From: an uncultured bacterium
GTDB lineage: Bacteria > Verrucomicrobiota > Lentisphaeria > Victivallales > UBA1829
Assembly: GCA_902774245.1 (NCBI GenBank)
Contig: CACYHQ010000003.1
Location: 1 to 64,000, forward strand
DNA length: 64,000 bases
Direction of reading: 5' to 3'
The number at the start of each line of letters is the position of its first letter. Positions within the stretch are counted from its first letter, which is position 1. Made by a program: the position numbers and the translations under genes. Positions 9,041 to 17,424 of the stretch are shown in pieces. Below the pieces are notes generated by a model. That model had not been told where the DNA came from. It saw nothing but the letters and a program-made list of their open reading frames with translations, and did no database searches.

Positions 9041-10243
9041 ATGGGTCTGTATAAATATCTGGCGTCCTCGGGCCGCGAAAAGCCGACCGAGGTGCTGATC
9101 GAAGCCGACAACCAGAACGAGGCGCTGAGCAAGCTCCGTTCCCGCCGCCTGATCCCGGTCCAGTACCTGGGCGAGGCGTCCATGAACGCCGGCGGAAAGA
9201 TGAAGCTGCTCGGAAAAGGCGGCATCGACACGTTCGCATTCACGCGGCAGCTCTCTCCGCTGCTGAGTTCGTACATCCCGCTGGAACGCGCCCTCGCGAT
9301 CATCGCCGAAGGCGCGGAAGACCCGCGGCAGAAATCCTTTGTGAACAACATGCGCCAGGGCCTCCACGAAGGTAAGAAATTCTCCGAACTCATCCGTTCG
9401 CAGGGCTCGCTCTTCCCCGACTACTACGCGAACCTGATCGAATCCGGCGAAGAGTCCGGTTGCCTTCCGGAAGTGCTGGTCCAGCTCTATAAGTTCATGG
9501 GCGAGACGCGCGACCTGAAAGGGTTCATCGTGTCGAACTCGATCTACCCGTCCGTGATTCTCGGCATCGTGCTGATCGTGGTGATTCTGCTGTTCACCGT
9601 GTTCGTGCCGAAGTTCGCGACTATTTTCGCGGACATGGGACGCGAGACGCCGCCGTCACTGAACCGTCTGCTGGCGTTCAGCGCTTTCGCGAAGTGGGCG
9701 TGGTGGATCACCCCGCTGCTGATCGTCGCGGGCTGTTTCGGCTACATCCAGATCTTCGGCAAGAAGCAGTTCGACTACGTGACCAGCAAGATGAAGCTGA
9801 AACTTCCGCTGATCGGCCGCATCATCTCCGACCTGGAGATGTGCCGCTACATCCGCACGCTTTCGATCATGACCATGAACCATGTCGAGATCATCCGCAC
9901 GGTGAGGATCGCCGGGCGCATCATCCACAACCCGGTCGTGGCCGAACCCTTCCAGCCCATCGCCGACAAGCTGAAATCCGGCCAGAAACTCTCCGCGACG
10001 CTTCAGGGCAACCCGTTCGTGCCGCGCGAAACCGTCCCGATGCTCCGCGTCGGCGAGGAATCCGGCAATGTCGGCGACATGCTGGTCCGTATCGCGGACA
10101 ACCTGGAAAGCGACACCCGCGCGAAGATCAAGCGTCTGCTGAGTCTTTTTGAGCCGGCCGTGATCCTGCTTCTGGCATCCGTCGTGCTTCTGGTCGTGGT
10201 CTCGATCTTCCAGGCCATGATGGATCTGAACGCGGTCGAATGA
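9041..10243 (+). CDS. gspF: Type II secretion inner-membrane platform protein GspF
   Basis: 400 aa, the usual length. It has the duplicated GspF/PilC cytoplasmic domain (TFAFTRQLSPLLSS near residue 65 and its partner near residue 270) and three membrane helices (near 170-190, 220-240 and 370-395). A ribosome-binding site CAGGAGAG lies upstream. GspF links the ATPase to pseudopilin extraction from the membrane. Confidence 0.93.
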   Translation: MGLYKYLASSGREKPTEVLIEADNQNEALSKLRSRRLIPVQYLGEASMNAGGKMKLLGKGGIDTFAFTRQLSPLLSSYIPLERALAIIAEGAEDPRQKSFVNNMRQGLHEGKKFSELIRSQGSLFPDYYANLIESGEESGCLPEVLVQLYKFMGETRDLKGFIVSNSIYPSVILGIVLIVVILLFTVFVPKFATIFADMGRETPPSLNRLLAFSAFAKWAWWITPLLIVAGCFGYIQIFGKKQFDYVTSKMKLKLPLIGRIISDLEMCRYIRTLSIMTMNHVEIIRTVRIAGRIIHNPVVAEPFQPIADKLKSGQKLSATLQGNPFVPRETVPMLRVGEESGNVGDMLVRIADNLESDTRAKIKRLLSLFEPAVILLLASVVLLVVVSIFQAMMDLNAVE

Positions 10244-10306
10244 CAACCGGATATGACAACACAGTTCTGAAAACAATTTCATCCAAATCTTAAAGGAGAT
10301 ACCCTA

Positions 10307-10729
10307 ATGAAAACGCAAAAACAACGCCGCAGAGTTACACCGTTCACCCTCATCGAAGTCGTGGTCGTGATCGTGATCCTCGTCACGCTGGCGTCCGTCG
10401 CCACCCCGATGTACATGAACTACATCAAGAAGAGCAAGATCGCGACGGCCAAGACGCAGATCAAACTCCTCGACGATGCGCTTCAGCAGTACAAGCTTGA
10501 TGTCGGTACCTACCCCTCCGACCTGCAGGGCCTCATGGAGAATATCGACCAGTCCGAAAAGTGGGCCGGTCCCTACATCAAGCCGAAAGTCCCGCTGGAT
10601 CCCTGGGGCGCCGAATACAACTACGTCTTCCCCGGCGACCACGGCGAATTCGACATCTATTCCTTCGGTGCCGACGGACAGGAAGGCGGCGACGGCGAAT
10701 ATGCCGATCAGACCAACTGGGATTTCTAA
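10307..10729 (+). CDS. gspG: Major pseudopilin GspG
   Basis: 140 aa. After a short basic leader comes the prepilin motif FTLIEVVVVIVILVTLASVA. The GspG core follows (YPSDLQGLMEN, GPYIKPKVPLDPWG) and an aspartate-rich C-terminal segment matching the calcium-binding tail (FGADGQEGGDGE). The residue before the cleavage-site Phe is Pro, not the usual Gly. A strong ribosome-binding site (AAAGGAGATACCCTA before the ATG) suits the most abundant subunit. Confidence 0.93.
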   Translation: MKTQKQRRRVTPFTLIEVVVVIVILVTLASVATPMYMNYIKKSKIATAKTQIKLLDDALQQYKLDVGTYPSDLQGLMENIDQSEKWAGPYIKPKVPLDPWGAEYNYVFPGDHGEFDIYSFGADGQEGGDGEYADQTNWDF

Positions 10730-10779
10730 TCTCCTGAAACACCTCATCGTCCCCGCATAACGGGAGTTCAAGTACGAAA

Positions 10780-11286
10780 ATGTCGAGACGGAAGCCATTT
10801 ACACTTGTCGAAGTCGTGGTCGTGATCGTGATCATGGTTTTGACCGGAGCGGTAGCCATCTCGGCGGTGCGTTCGGACTCCACCTCCCGCCTCATCAAAC
10901 GTACGGCGGGCGAGTTCCGTTCCCTCTGTTCCCGCGTCCGCTACAAAGCCATGGAACTGGGCGAGGACCGCATGGTCGTGTACGACCCGGAGAAGCACAT
11001 GTTCTTCATGGCGCGTCCCACGCGCGACCAGCAGGAGGAAATGGAGAACGAGAACGGATTCGTGATCCTTGAGGACGGCGCAAGATGGGAGCTGCCGGAG
11101 GAATTCGAGCTGACGACCGAGGAAAACCGTCCGCTTGAGGTCTTCCGGTTCTATCCGGACGGCGGTGCTTCCGGTAAATGGAAGCTGAATCTCGCCTGCA
11201 AGGGCAAGGACCGCGTGATGGTGATTGAGGTCGCGAAGCTGACCGGCGCGGTGATCTCGCGCGAGAAGGGGCAGGGTGAAGAATGA
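10780..11286 (+). CDS. gspH: Minor pseudopilin GspH-like
   Basis: 168 aa. The type IV pilin-like N-terminus is SRRKPFTLVEVVVVIVIM, with Pro at the position before the mature Phe. A beta-rich GspH-type domain follows (VRYKAMELGEDRMVVYDP, then WELPEEFEL and FYPDGGASGKW). Its stop overlaps the gspI start as ATGA. The order G-H-I-J-K supports the assignment. Confidence 0.85.
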   Translation: MSRRKPFTLVEVVVVIVIMVLTGAVAISAVRSDSTSRLIKRTAGEFRSLCSRVRYKAMELGEDRMVVYDPEKHMFFMARPTRDQQEEMENENGFVILEDGARWELPEEFELTTEENRPLEVFRFYPDGGASGKWKLNLACKGKDRVMVIEVAKLTGAVISREKGQGEE

Positions 11287-11726
11287 TCCGCCGCAACTCC
11301 ATGCGGAGCGTGATGTGTTTCACGCTCATTGAGGTCATCATCGCCATCGGCATCCTCGCGATCTCGCTGGCTTCGCTGTTCCAGATCATCGCTTCCTCGC
11401 GCGCCCGCATCGCGAAGGCCGAAGAAAGCTGGCACAACATGCACATGCTGACGCAGGCGGCGGAATACGTGCTGCTGCACAGGGCGGAAATCGTGGATGA
11501 CGTCGACAAGGAAATCTTCCCCTACGACGATTACCAGGTCAACATCAGCTATGAGGATGTCCTGGACGAACAGATCGCCGAAGACTTCATGACCATCGAG
11601 GACCAGCTCCCCCTGGAACTCTGCGTCATCGAGCTTATCAACCTGAAGTCGTCCGGCAAGGAAACCGTCGGTACGCTTGAAATCGAGAGGATTGTCTACG
11701 AGGATGAAGGTCTGGAACCGGAATAA
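11283..11726 (+). CDS. gspI: Minor pseudopilin GspI-like
   Basis: 147 aa. The N-terminal pilin helix is MCFTLIEVIIAIGILAIS, with Cys before the mature Phe. The region after the helix (AEESWHNMHMLTQAAEYVL) resembles GspI, which together with J and K forms the pseudopilus tip. Translation starts in the ATGA overlap with gspH, and gspJ begins before this gene ends. Confidence 0.8.
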   Translation: MIRRNSMRSVMCFTLIEVIIAIGILAISLASLFQIIASSRARIAKAEESWHNMHMLTQAAEYVLLHRAEIVDDVDKEIFPYDDYQVNISYEDVLDEQIAEDFMTIEDQLPLELCVIELINLKSSGKETVGTLEIERIVYEDEGLEPE

Positions 11727-12390
11727 GAAGTGCCGGACTCGCCGTAGCAACTTCACTCTGATGGAGCTTGTCGCGGCAGCAGGCATCATGCTCTCGATCG
11801 CGGGCATCATCGCGTTCGCCTCGCGGTCGTTTTTCCGCGCGCTCGCGTCTGCCGAACGCGTCTCCGCCCAACTTCAAGTCTACCTGAACATCGACCAGGT
11901 CATGGACGGCTGTTTCCGCAACATGATCCCGTTCAACTGGGAGACGCAGGACGAAACCGACGACACGTACCAGGTCTTCATGGGCGAGCCCGATTACATC
12001 CATTTTACGACGCTGCGGCGTTCCTATGACGACGTCGGCGGCAACCTCTTCTTCATGCGCGTCTACGTGGACGATCAGACGGACGAGCTTGTCGCGGAGT
12101 ACAGCAAGTTCCCGCGCCTGCCGTGGCTGGATGACGACGATGACGAATTCCCCTACGACCGCGAGGTCCTCGCCACGGACGTCGACCATATCGAGTTTCT
12201 CTACTTCGGACAGCAGAACAACGCCGTGATATGGATTGAAGAATGGGATCGCGAAAACTACGACTTCATCCCGCTTGCCGTGCAGATGACCGTGGAATGG
12301 AAGAACGGCACGAGGGAACAGTGGCTCCGCAGGACCGCCGCGTCCGGCGGCAACAGCGTCTACGGCGGAGTTCATGAGGTGGACGAATGA
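11704..12390 (+). CDS. gspJ: Minor pseudopilin GspJ-like
   Basis: 228 aa from the ATG at 11704. An upstream in-frame TTG at 11677 is possible but less likely. Pilin-type helix: RRSNFTLMELVAAAGIMLSIAG, with Asn before the mature Phe. The rest is beta-rich and acidic, as in GspJ. It overlaps the end of gspI by 23 bases and its stop overlaps the gspK start (ATGATGA), so the tip subunits are probably made together. Confidence 0.75.
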   Translation: MKVWNRNKKCRTRRSNFTLMELVAAAGIMLSIAGIIAFASRSFFRALASAERVSAQLQVYLNIDQVMDGCFRNMIPFNWETQDETDDTYQVFMGEPDYIHFTTLRRSYDDVGGNLFFMRVYVDDQTDELVAEYSKFPRLPWLDDDDDEFPYDREVLATDVDHIEFLYFGQQNNAVIWIEEWDRENYDFIPLAVQMTVEWKNGTREQWLRRTAASGGNSVYGGVHEVDE

Positions 12391-13448
12391 TGAACCGTAA
12401 AACTGCTAGAAGAATCCTCCGCCGCGGCGAATCCGGCATCGCGCTGATCTCCGTACTGCTTCTGATCGCCACCGGTTCGCTCCTGGCGCTCATGGTGATG
12501 TCCATCTCCAAGACCACCTCGTTTACCGTCATGCCGTTCGTCCAGCTTCAGCGCAGCTACTACGTGCTGGAGGGCATGGCGCAGCGCATCCAGTTCCTGA
12601 TCTCCGCCGACCGCCAGCTCTACGGCAATCCCCAGCAGCTGAACATCGACAACTACAGCGAGTACGACACCGACCGCTATCTCCCGGACGCCGTGCCGCA
12701 CTACATGGATTATTACGGCACCCCGGTCGTCTTCACGATCAAGGACGCCGCCGGTCCGGTGAACCTGCGCGGCACGGAATTCCAGCAGGCGCTCCGGCAG
12801 TTCCAGAACTTCGTCGACGAGGAAAATGACTTCACCGACCTGCTGGAAGACCTCAACTACATCATCACCGACTACATCGACACGGACAATTCACCCAACG
12901 ACACCGCCAGCTGGGAGGCAGACGAATACTACGAGGCCGGGATGTCGCCGCTGCCGCGCAACGGCGCGATCACCGACCGCAACGAATTCGCCTACATCCC
13001 CGGCATGACCGAGCTTTTCCCCATCGACCAGGACGGCCGCCTCTCCTACATCCGCCTGATCCCGCCTGCGGACTCCGGCGCCACCATCGAAGGCAACCCG
13101 GATATTTTCGGCGTGACCGACGACTGGCTCGTGCTCGCGTGCGACCTGGAGGAAGACGAACTGGAAGATCTTCATGAAGCGATCGCGGAGTTCCATTCGG
13201 TCGACCGCGTCCCGCTCACCGAAAACCTCACTTCCGATTCGACCGTGATGACGAAGATCAACAACTATGTGCGCTGGAATTCGTCCGGCGTTTACACGGT
13301 CATCATCCGGCCCGCCGTGACCGATGAATACGGCGAAGAGCTGGAAAAGAAGGTCCCGGGCCGCCGACTCGTGTTCACCTATACGCCGTCGCCCATCACC
13401 GGCGAAGCGAGCGGTTTCGTGCCGTTCTACGAGTGGATGTTCTTCTGA
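12387..13448 (+). CDS. gspK: Minor pseudopilin GspK-like
   Basis: 353 aa, the largest pseudopilin, as expected for GspK. The leader ends SG and the mature protein would begin IALISVLLLIATGSLLALM. There is no Glu at position +5, which is typical of GspK. A helical insert rich in Asp/Glu (about residues 130-190) fits the family's alpha domain. It is the last gene of the operon; a double-hairpin element follows 29 bases later. Confidence 0.82.
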   Translation: MMNRKTARRILRRGESGIALISVLLLIATGSLLALMVMSISKTTSFTVMPFVQLQRSYYVLEGMAQRIQFLISADRQLYGNPQQLNIDNYSEYDTDRYLPDAVPHYMDYYGTPVVFTIKDAAGPVNLRGTEFQQALRQFQNFVDEENDFTDLLEDLNYIITDYIDTDNSPNDTASWEADEYYEAGMSPLPRNGAITDRNEFAYIPGMTELFPIDQDGRLSYIRLIPPADSGATIEGNPDIFGVTDDWLVLACDLEEDELEDLHEAIAEFHSVDRVPLTENLTSDSTVMTKINNYVRWNSSGVYTVIIRPAVTDEYGEELEKKVPGRRLVFTYTPSPITGEASGFVPFYEWMFF

Positions 13449-13477
13449 GCCGAGCCGGGATTAATCCTTGTATCCTG

Positions 13478-13523
13478 TGTCCGAGCGTAGCCGGACACTG
13501 CTGTAGTGGAGGACTTGTCCTCC
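13478..13523 (-). repeat. Double-hairpin repeat, copy 1 (host)
   Basis: Two perfect hairpins lie between the convergent gspK and EpsI-like genes. Read on the minus strand: stem GGAGGA with loop CAAG and TCCTCC, a 9-base spacer, then stem GTGTCCG around an 8-base GCTACGCT centre closed by CGGACAC. The second hairpin differs by a single base from the one at 47207-47228 inside the prophage. No T-run follows, so it is not a classical terminator. Confidence 0.75.
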
Positions 13524-13528
13524 CCCCG

Positions 13529-14668
13529 TCAGTATTTTGACAGGAGATTCAGCAGGAACTTGCGGGCGGCGTCCTCGTTGCCATCGTACACTTCCGTCAC
13601 GATCTGGTAGGAGTACCATTGTTTCGACGGCGACCATTTGCGGCGGAACGTGTAGAAACTCCCGATCGTTTCCTCCGGTCCGGTGTACCACACAAACGTG
13701 AGGATCGGGGCTCCGCGGAGCTTGGAACGAATCTCGGTCACGGGCAGATCGCGTCCGTCCGGCAAAGTGTGTAAGACGACCTTTTCGGAGAGGATTTCCG
13801 CGCCGCCGGAACGGAGGCAATGGCTTGCGGGATGGATTTTGTGGATATCGTCTCCGCATTTCACCTCAAGGATGCTGGCATGGAAAACGCCGTCCGTGAC
13901 GGCATACTGATGCACCGTGGCCCCCTCGAAAAAACGGATACTGTCTTCCGAAAGCGGTGTTTCCGTCGTCGTGAACCCTTCTATCGTTTTGGTCAGGTCT
14001 GGCTTGAACACCGCCGCGGTCTTTCCCGTTCCGCGCGAGACCAGTGTCCCGGTCAGGATCGCCCCCGCCGCGAGCAGAAACCAGAAGACCTCGCGTTTCA
14101 TGACGTAGTCGGTGAGCATGAGGACGGCGCAAACCGCCGCGCAAAGGACCGCCGCGCCGAGCTTCAGGAACAGCGCCGTCTGCGGCTGGATCAGGAGACG
14201 GTTGCACATCAGGAAGGTCGTGCTCGTGCACCCGAGCGAAAGCGCCCCGAACGCCGGGATCGTCGCCCAGGCGGCCTTCCATCCGCAGAAAAACCATATC
14301 CCCGTCCACCAGAACCATGTTCCCGCCAGAATCCGGATCATGTAGATCTGCTTCAGGATCCCGGCCGCGTACAGGACCGCCGTTGCCGCCGCCGCCAGCA
14401 ACGCATACCAGTCATATTTGCGCTGTTTTGCGGAATCCGCGACCGCCGGTGTGCCGCATGCCGCGACCAGCAGAAACGCGAGGAAGAAGATCCAGTTCAT
14501 GCGGTCCATCGGGGATGTTTTCCAGGAATGAAGCGTATACGGCAGTGTGCACCAGAACGGAATTCCGGCCAGAAACGCGCCGGCGAGGCGATTCCAGGGC
14601 AGGGAATGCACGGGGGCGGTCTCCGATGCGGAGGGCGTCGTCGGTGTGTTTTTGACAGGCTTATCCAT
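13529..14668 (-). CDS. EpsI-like exosortase-associated membrane protein
   Basis: 379 aa from the ATG at 14668, which has a good ribosome-binding site (AAGGAAGG) and overlaps the exosortase gene by 8 bases. The N-terminal ~230 residues hold about seven hydrophobic segments. The C-terminal ~150 residues form a soluble domain (TIEGFTTTETPLSED, VWYTGPEETIGSFYTF) like the EpsI-type proteins encoded next to, or fused with, exosortases. The partnership with the exosortase is inferred from adjacency and overlap; its biochemical role in this family is not established. Confidence 0.6.
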   Translation of the reverse strand: MDKPVKNTPTTPSASETAPVHSLPWNRLAGAFLAGIPFWCTLPYTLHSWKTSPMDRMNWIFFLAFLLVAACGTPAVADSAKQRKYDWYALLAAAATAVLYAAGILKQIYMIRILAGTWFWWTGIWFFCGWKAAWATIPAFGALSLGCTSTTFLMCNRLLIQPQTALFLKLGAAVLCAAVCAVLMLTDYVMKREVFWFLLAAGAILTGTLVSRGTGKTAAVFKPDLTKTIEGFTTTETPLSEDSIRFFEGATVHQYAVTDGVFHASILEVKCGDDIHKIHPASHCLRSGGAEILSEKVVLHTLPDGRDLPVTEIRSKLRGAPILTFVWYTGPEETIGSFYTFRRKWSPSKQWYSYQIVTEVYDGNEDAARKFLLNLLSKY

Positions 14669-15590
14669 GCTTTTTGCCTTCCTTTCCGGCTTTTTTCTTC
14701 GCCTCGTCATTTCCGCCTTCTTTCGTCTTGCCGGACGGTGCGTTCTCGCCGTCTTCCGGCAGGAGGCACCCCACGAGGAAGAACAGAGCAACCGTGAGGA
14801 CGACCTGCGCGTAGCCCAGCCCTTCATGCCAGGTATTGTTCAGCACGACTTCGCCGATGGTCTTGTAGAGGACGATGGTCAGGATAATGCGAATGGCGTT
14901 GGCGATGATGATGGACGGGATCAGAAACAAATAATGGACGCAGCGCCAGATGAACGGTCTTTTCCAGATCATCACCAGCCAGAACGCCACCAGGATCATC
15001 GCCTCGAACTGCTGGATGCCGCTGCAGGCGTCCGTGATGGCGATGTCCAGCCCTTCGATCCGGATCGTCGTGTTGTCGTTTTCGATGTGCATCCCGAAGA
15101 TCTGGAGGAATCCGACCGAAAGCACGGTCGAGACCATGCGGAACGGGTAGCTCAGGTACAGCACGATGGATTCGCGGAACGGCACCGCGAGGAAGCATCC
15201 GAGCAGCGGCACGGCCCCGCAGAGCATCGCCCGTATGCCGCAGAAGAAACACACCGCTCCGAGCGAGAGAAAGAACCATGCGCCGAACTTGAGTCCCGGC
15301 GCATCGGGATTCGACCACGGCAGAAAGAGCAGCCCCAATGCGATCAGAACGGGCGGCCATGCCAGGAGCTTGTTCCACGGGAATCCGCCTTTCTTCTGCG
15401 TGCCTGCGGAGATTTTCAGCGCCTGATAGAACAGGCAAGCCAGCAGGATAAGCAGTGCCGCCGCGCCGCCCCATTCGGACCGGATCTGGTATGCGGACTG
15501 CCAGCAGGCGAACGCGAATGCGACCGCGAAGAGCGCGGTGCATTTCCAATCCTTTTTCAGCGGCGCGAATGTCTTTTTGAGTTCAATCAT
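14661..15590 (-). CDS. Exosortase (membrane transpeptidase family)
   Basis: 309 aa, about eight membrane segments. The family's catalytic triad is visible: Cys189 in ITDACSGIQQFEAM, Arg234 in IANAIRIILT and His255 in TWHEGLGYAQ. Exosortases process PEP-CTERM-type sorting signals and hand proteins to the cell surface or polysaccharide. The ATG at 15590 is preferred because AGAAGGG lies at suitable spacing; the ATG at 15596 directly abuts it. The gene overlaps both neighbours, so it belongs to one operon with the glycosyltransferases. No PEP-CTERM substrate is recognised in the window. Confidence 0.9.
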   Translation of the reverse strand: MIELKKTFAPLKKDWKCTALFAVAFAFACWQSAYQIRSEWGGAAALLILLACLFYQALKISAGTQKKGGFPWNKLLAWPPVLIALGLLFLPWSNPDAPGLKFGAWFFLSLGAVCFFCGIRAMLCGAVPLLGCFLAVPFRESIVLYLSYPFRMVSTVLSVGFLQIFGMHIENDNTTIRIEGLDIAITDACSGIQQFEAMILVAFWLVMIWKRPFIWRCVHYLFLIPSIIIANAIRIILTIVLYKTIGEVVLNNTWHEGLGYAQVVLTVALFFLVGCLLPEDGENAPSGKTKEGGNDEAKKKAGKEGKKHG

Positions 15591-17424
15591 GGTCATCCCT
15601 TCTGTGCCGGACTTGTGAACCGTGCAGAATGACGCGCCAGATGAAAAGCGGATTGCCGATCACGTAGCGGCGGAACAGCCGCACGGGTTCATTGTAGAGA
15701 CGGTAGGTCCATTCGAGTTTGAATTTGCGCATCCACATCGGGGCGCGCGGGATCCTGCCGGACGCGAAATCGAACAGGCCCCCGACGCCGACTGCGATCC
15801 CGCAGTTCAGCTGTGCCCGGTGCGAAACGATCCATTCCTCCTGTTTCGGTACGCCCATCGCCACCAGCAGGATGTCGGGTTTCGCGGCGTTGATCCGGCC
15901 GATCACGGCGGATTCTTCTTCGGGGGTCTTGCAGAAGCCATGGTCCGCGCCGACGATCTTCGCCATGGGGAATTCGGCTAGGAGGCGTTCGCGAGCTTTT
16001 TCGGCCACGCCGGGCGCAGCACCGAAAAGATAAATGGACCAGCCCCGGCTGCACAGCAGCGGCAGCATGTCTGTGCCGTTGACGTTACCGTGGACCGGAG
16101 TGTGCATGAACCGGGCGCTGATGGCGATGCCCACGCCGTCGGCCCAGACCGCATCCGCCCCGTTCAGGATCTCCGCGTAACGGGCGTTTTTGTAGGCGAT
16201 GTTCAGGCAGTCCGCGTTGGCGAACGCGCAGAAATAAGGCTGTCCGTCAGTTTGGGGCGACTTCAGCATACTGTCGATCTCGTCCAGTGCCTGGTCCATC
16301 GTGCCTGTGAGGAACCGGATCCCGAAGACTTCGGCGGATCCCCGGAACTGTCCGGCCAGTTTCGCGGCGTGTTTGCCCCAGTCAAACTCAGCCGCGCGCA
16401 GAAGTCCTTTCCGCCGGAGTTCAGCCCGGAGCGGCGCGTCGGTCAGACCGCGCCGGATGGCCTCCGCGATCTCCTCCGGTTTCGACGGATCGAACGTAAG
16501 CGCGGCGTCCGCGGCGATCTCGCCGAGCGAGGAATTGTTGGAGCAGGCGCAGACGAGTCCGCAGGCCATTGCCTCAATCAGCGACAGCCCGAATCCTTCG
16601 AAAAACGACGGGAAAACATACAGAGACGCATGCCTGTAAAGGTCAAGGAGGCGTTCATTTGAGACGAACCCGCCGAACTCAATGGAGCTGGCGCACGGGG
16701 AGGCTTCGGCCTGACGGTGCACCTCCTCCGCCCCGGACCAGTCCGATCCGGCCAGCAGGAGTTTGTATTCCTTTGTAATCTCCGGCGGCAGGAGCTCCCA
16801 GGCCCGGATCAGGTTCGCATGGTTTTTGCCGGGCGCTTCGATGCGTGAGACGTAAAGGACGATCTTCTCCGAGGCGTCGTTGCCGTCCCGCGGTAGGGCG
16901 CTTTTGTCGACGCCGTTGTAGTCCAGCATGATCTTTCCCCTCGGGATCTTCCAGTAACGCACCAGGTCGTCCGCCGTACTTTGGCTGACAGCTGCCACCA
17001 CGTCCGGGAAGCGCCGGACGCAGTACGGCAGGACATGGCGGATGTAGAACATGCGAAAAACGTCGTATTTCGTCGGGATGTGGTACTGGGAAAGATCGTG
17101 GGCGACGGCGTAGGTCTCGCAAGGTTTCCGCAGCAGCATGCGCCGGTTGGCCGCCGTGATGATCAGACGGTCCCATTTCCGCTTCGGAAGCCGCCACGGA
17201 AGCAGGAAAAGACAGTAGAGCATGCTGAACAGAGGGCGTGCAGTCCAAGGGGGCAGGACGATATGGTCGAATCCGGCGAACTCGGGCATGTCTGCGGCGG
17301 ACGCCTCCAGGATCAGGGTCAATTCGTGCCCCTGCGCGGCAAGTTCGCGGACGATGTGCCGGATACAGACGGATATCCCGGATTTTCCTGAATCGTACGG
17401 AACACATAAAAGAAGGATTTTCAA
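15583..17424 (-). CDS. Fused GT4 and WecG/TagA-type (GT26) glycosyltransferase
   Basis: 613 aa two-domain enzyme. Residues ~1-360 are a GT4 GT-B fold (ILLLCVPYDSGKSGIS at the N-terminus; FPSFFEGFGLSLIEAMACG carries the nucleotide-sugar EX7E region). Residues ~365-600 are a WecG/TagA/CpsF domain (ADAVWADGVGIA, LVAMGVPKQEEWI). Such enzymes add sugars to polyprenyl-linked glycans. I place the start at TTG 17424: it overlaps the previous stop as TTGA and has AGGAGG seven bases upstream. An ATG at 17454 would give ten extra residues but lacks this signal. Confidence 0.85.
   Translation of the reverse strand: MKILLLCVPYDSGKSGISVCIRHIVRELAAQGHELTLILEASAADMPEFAGFDHIVLPPWTARPLFSMLYCLFLLPWRLPKRKWDRLIITAANRRMLLRKPCETYAVAHDLSQYHIPTKYDVFRMFYIRHVLPYCVRRFPDVVAAVSQSTADDLVRYWKIPRGKIMLDYNGVDKSALPRDGNDASEKIVLYVSRIEAPGKNHANLIRAWELLPPEITKEYKLLLAGSDWSGAEEVHRQAEASPCASSIEFGGFVSNERLLDLYRHASLYVFPSFFEGFGLSLIEAMACGLVCACSNNSSLGEIAADAALTFDPSKPEEIAEAIRRGLTDAPLRAELRRKGLLRAAEFDWGKHAAKLAGQFRGSAEVFGIRFLTGTMDQALDEIDSMLKSPQTDGQPYFCAFANADCLNIAYKNARYAEILNGADAVWADGVGIAISARFMHTPVHGNVNGTDMLPLLCSRGWSIYLFGAAPGVAEKARERLLAEFPMAKIVGADHGFCKTPEEESAVIGRINAAKPDILLVAMGVPKQEEWIVSHRAQLNCGIAVGVGGLFDFASGRIPRAPMWMRKFKLEWTYRLYNEPVRLFRRYVIGNPLFIWRVILHGSQVRHRRDDHD

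Noticed and set aside
13478..13523. Double hairpins as ordinary transcription terminators
   Set aside because: None of the six has a T-run directly after the stem, and real terminators with T-runs are found separately at 47549 and 54188.
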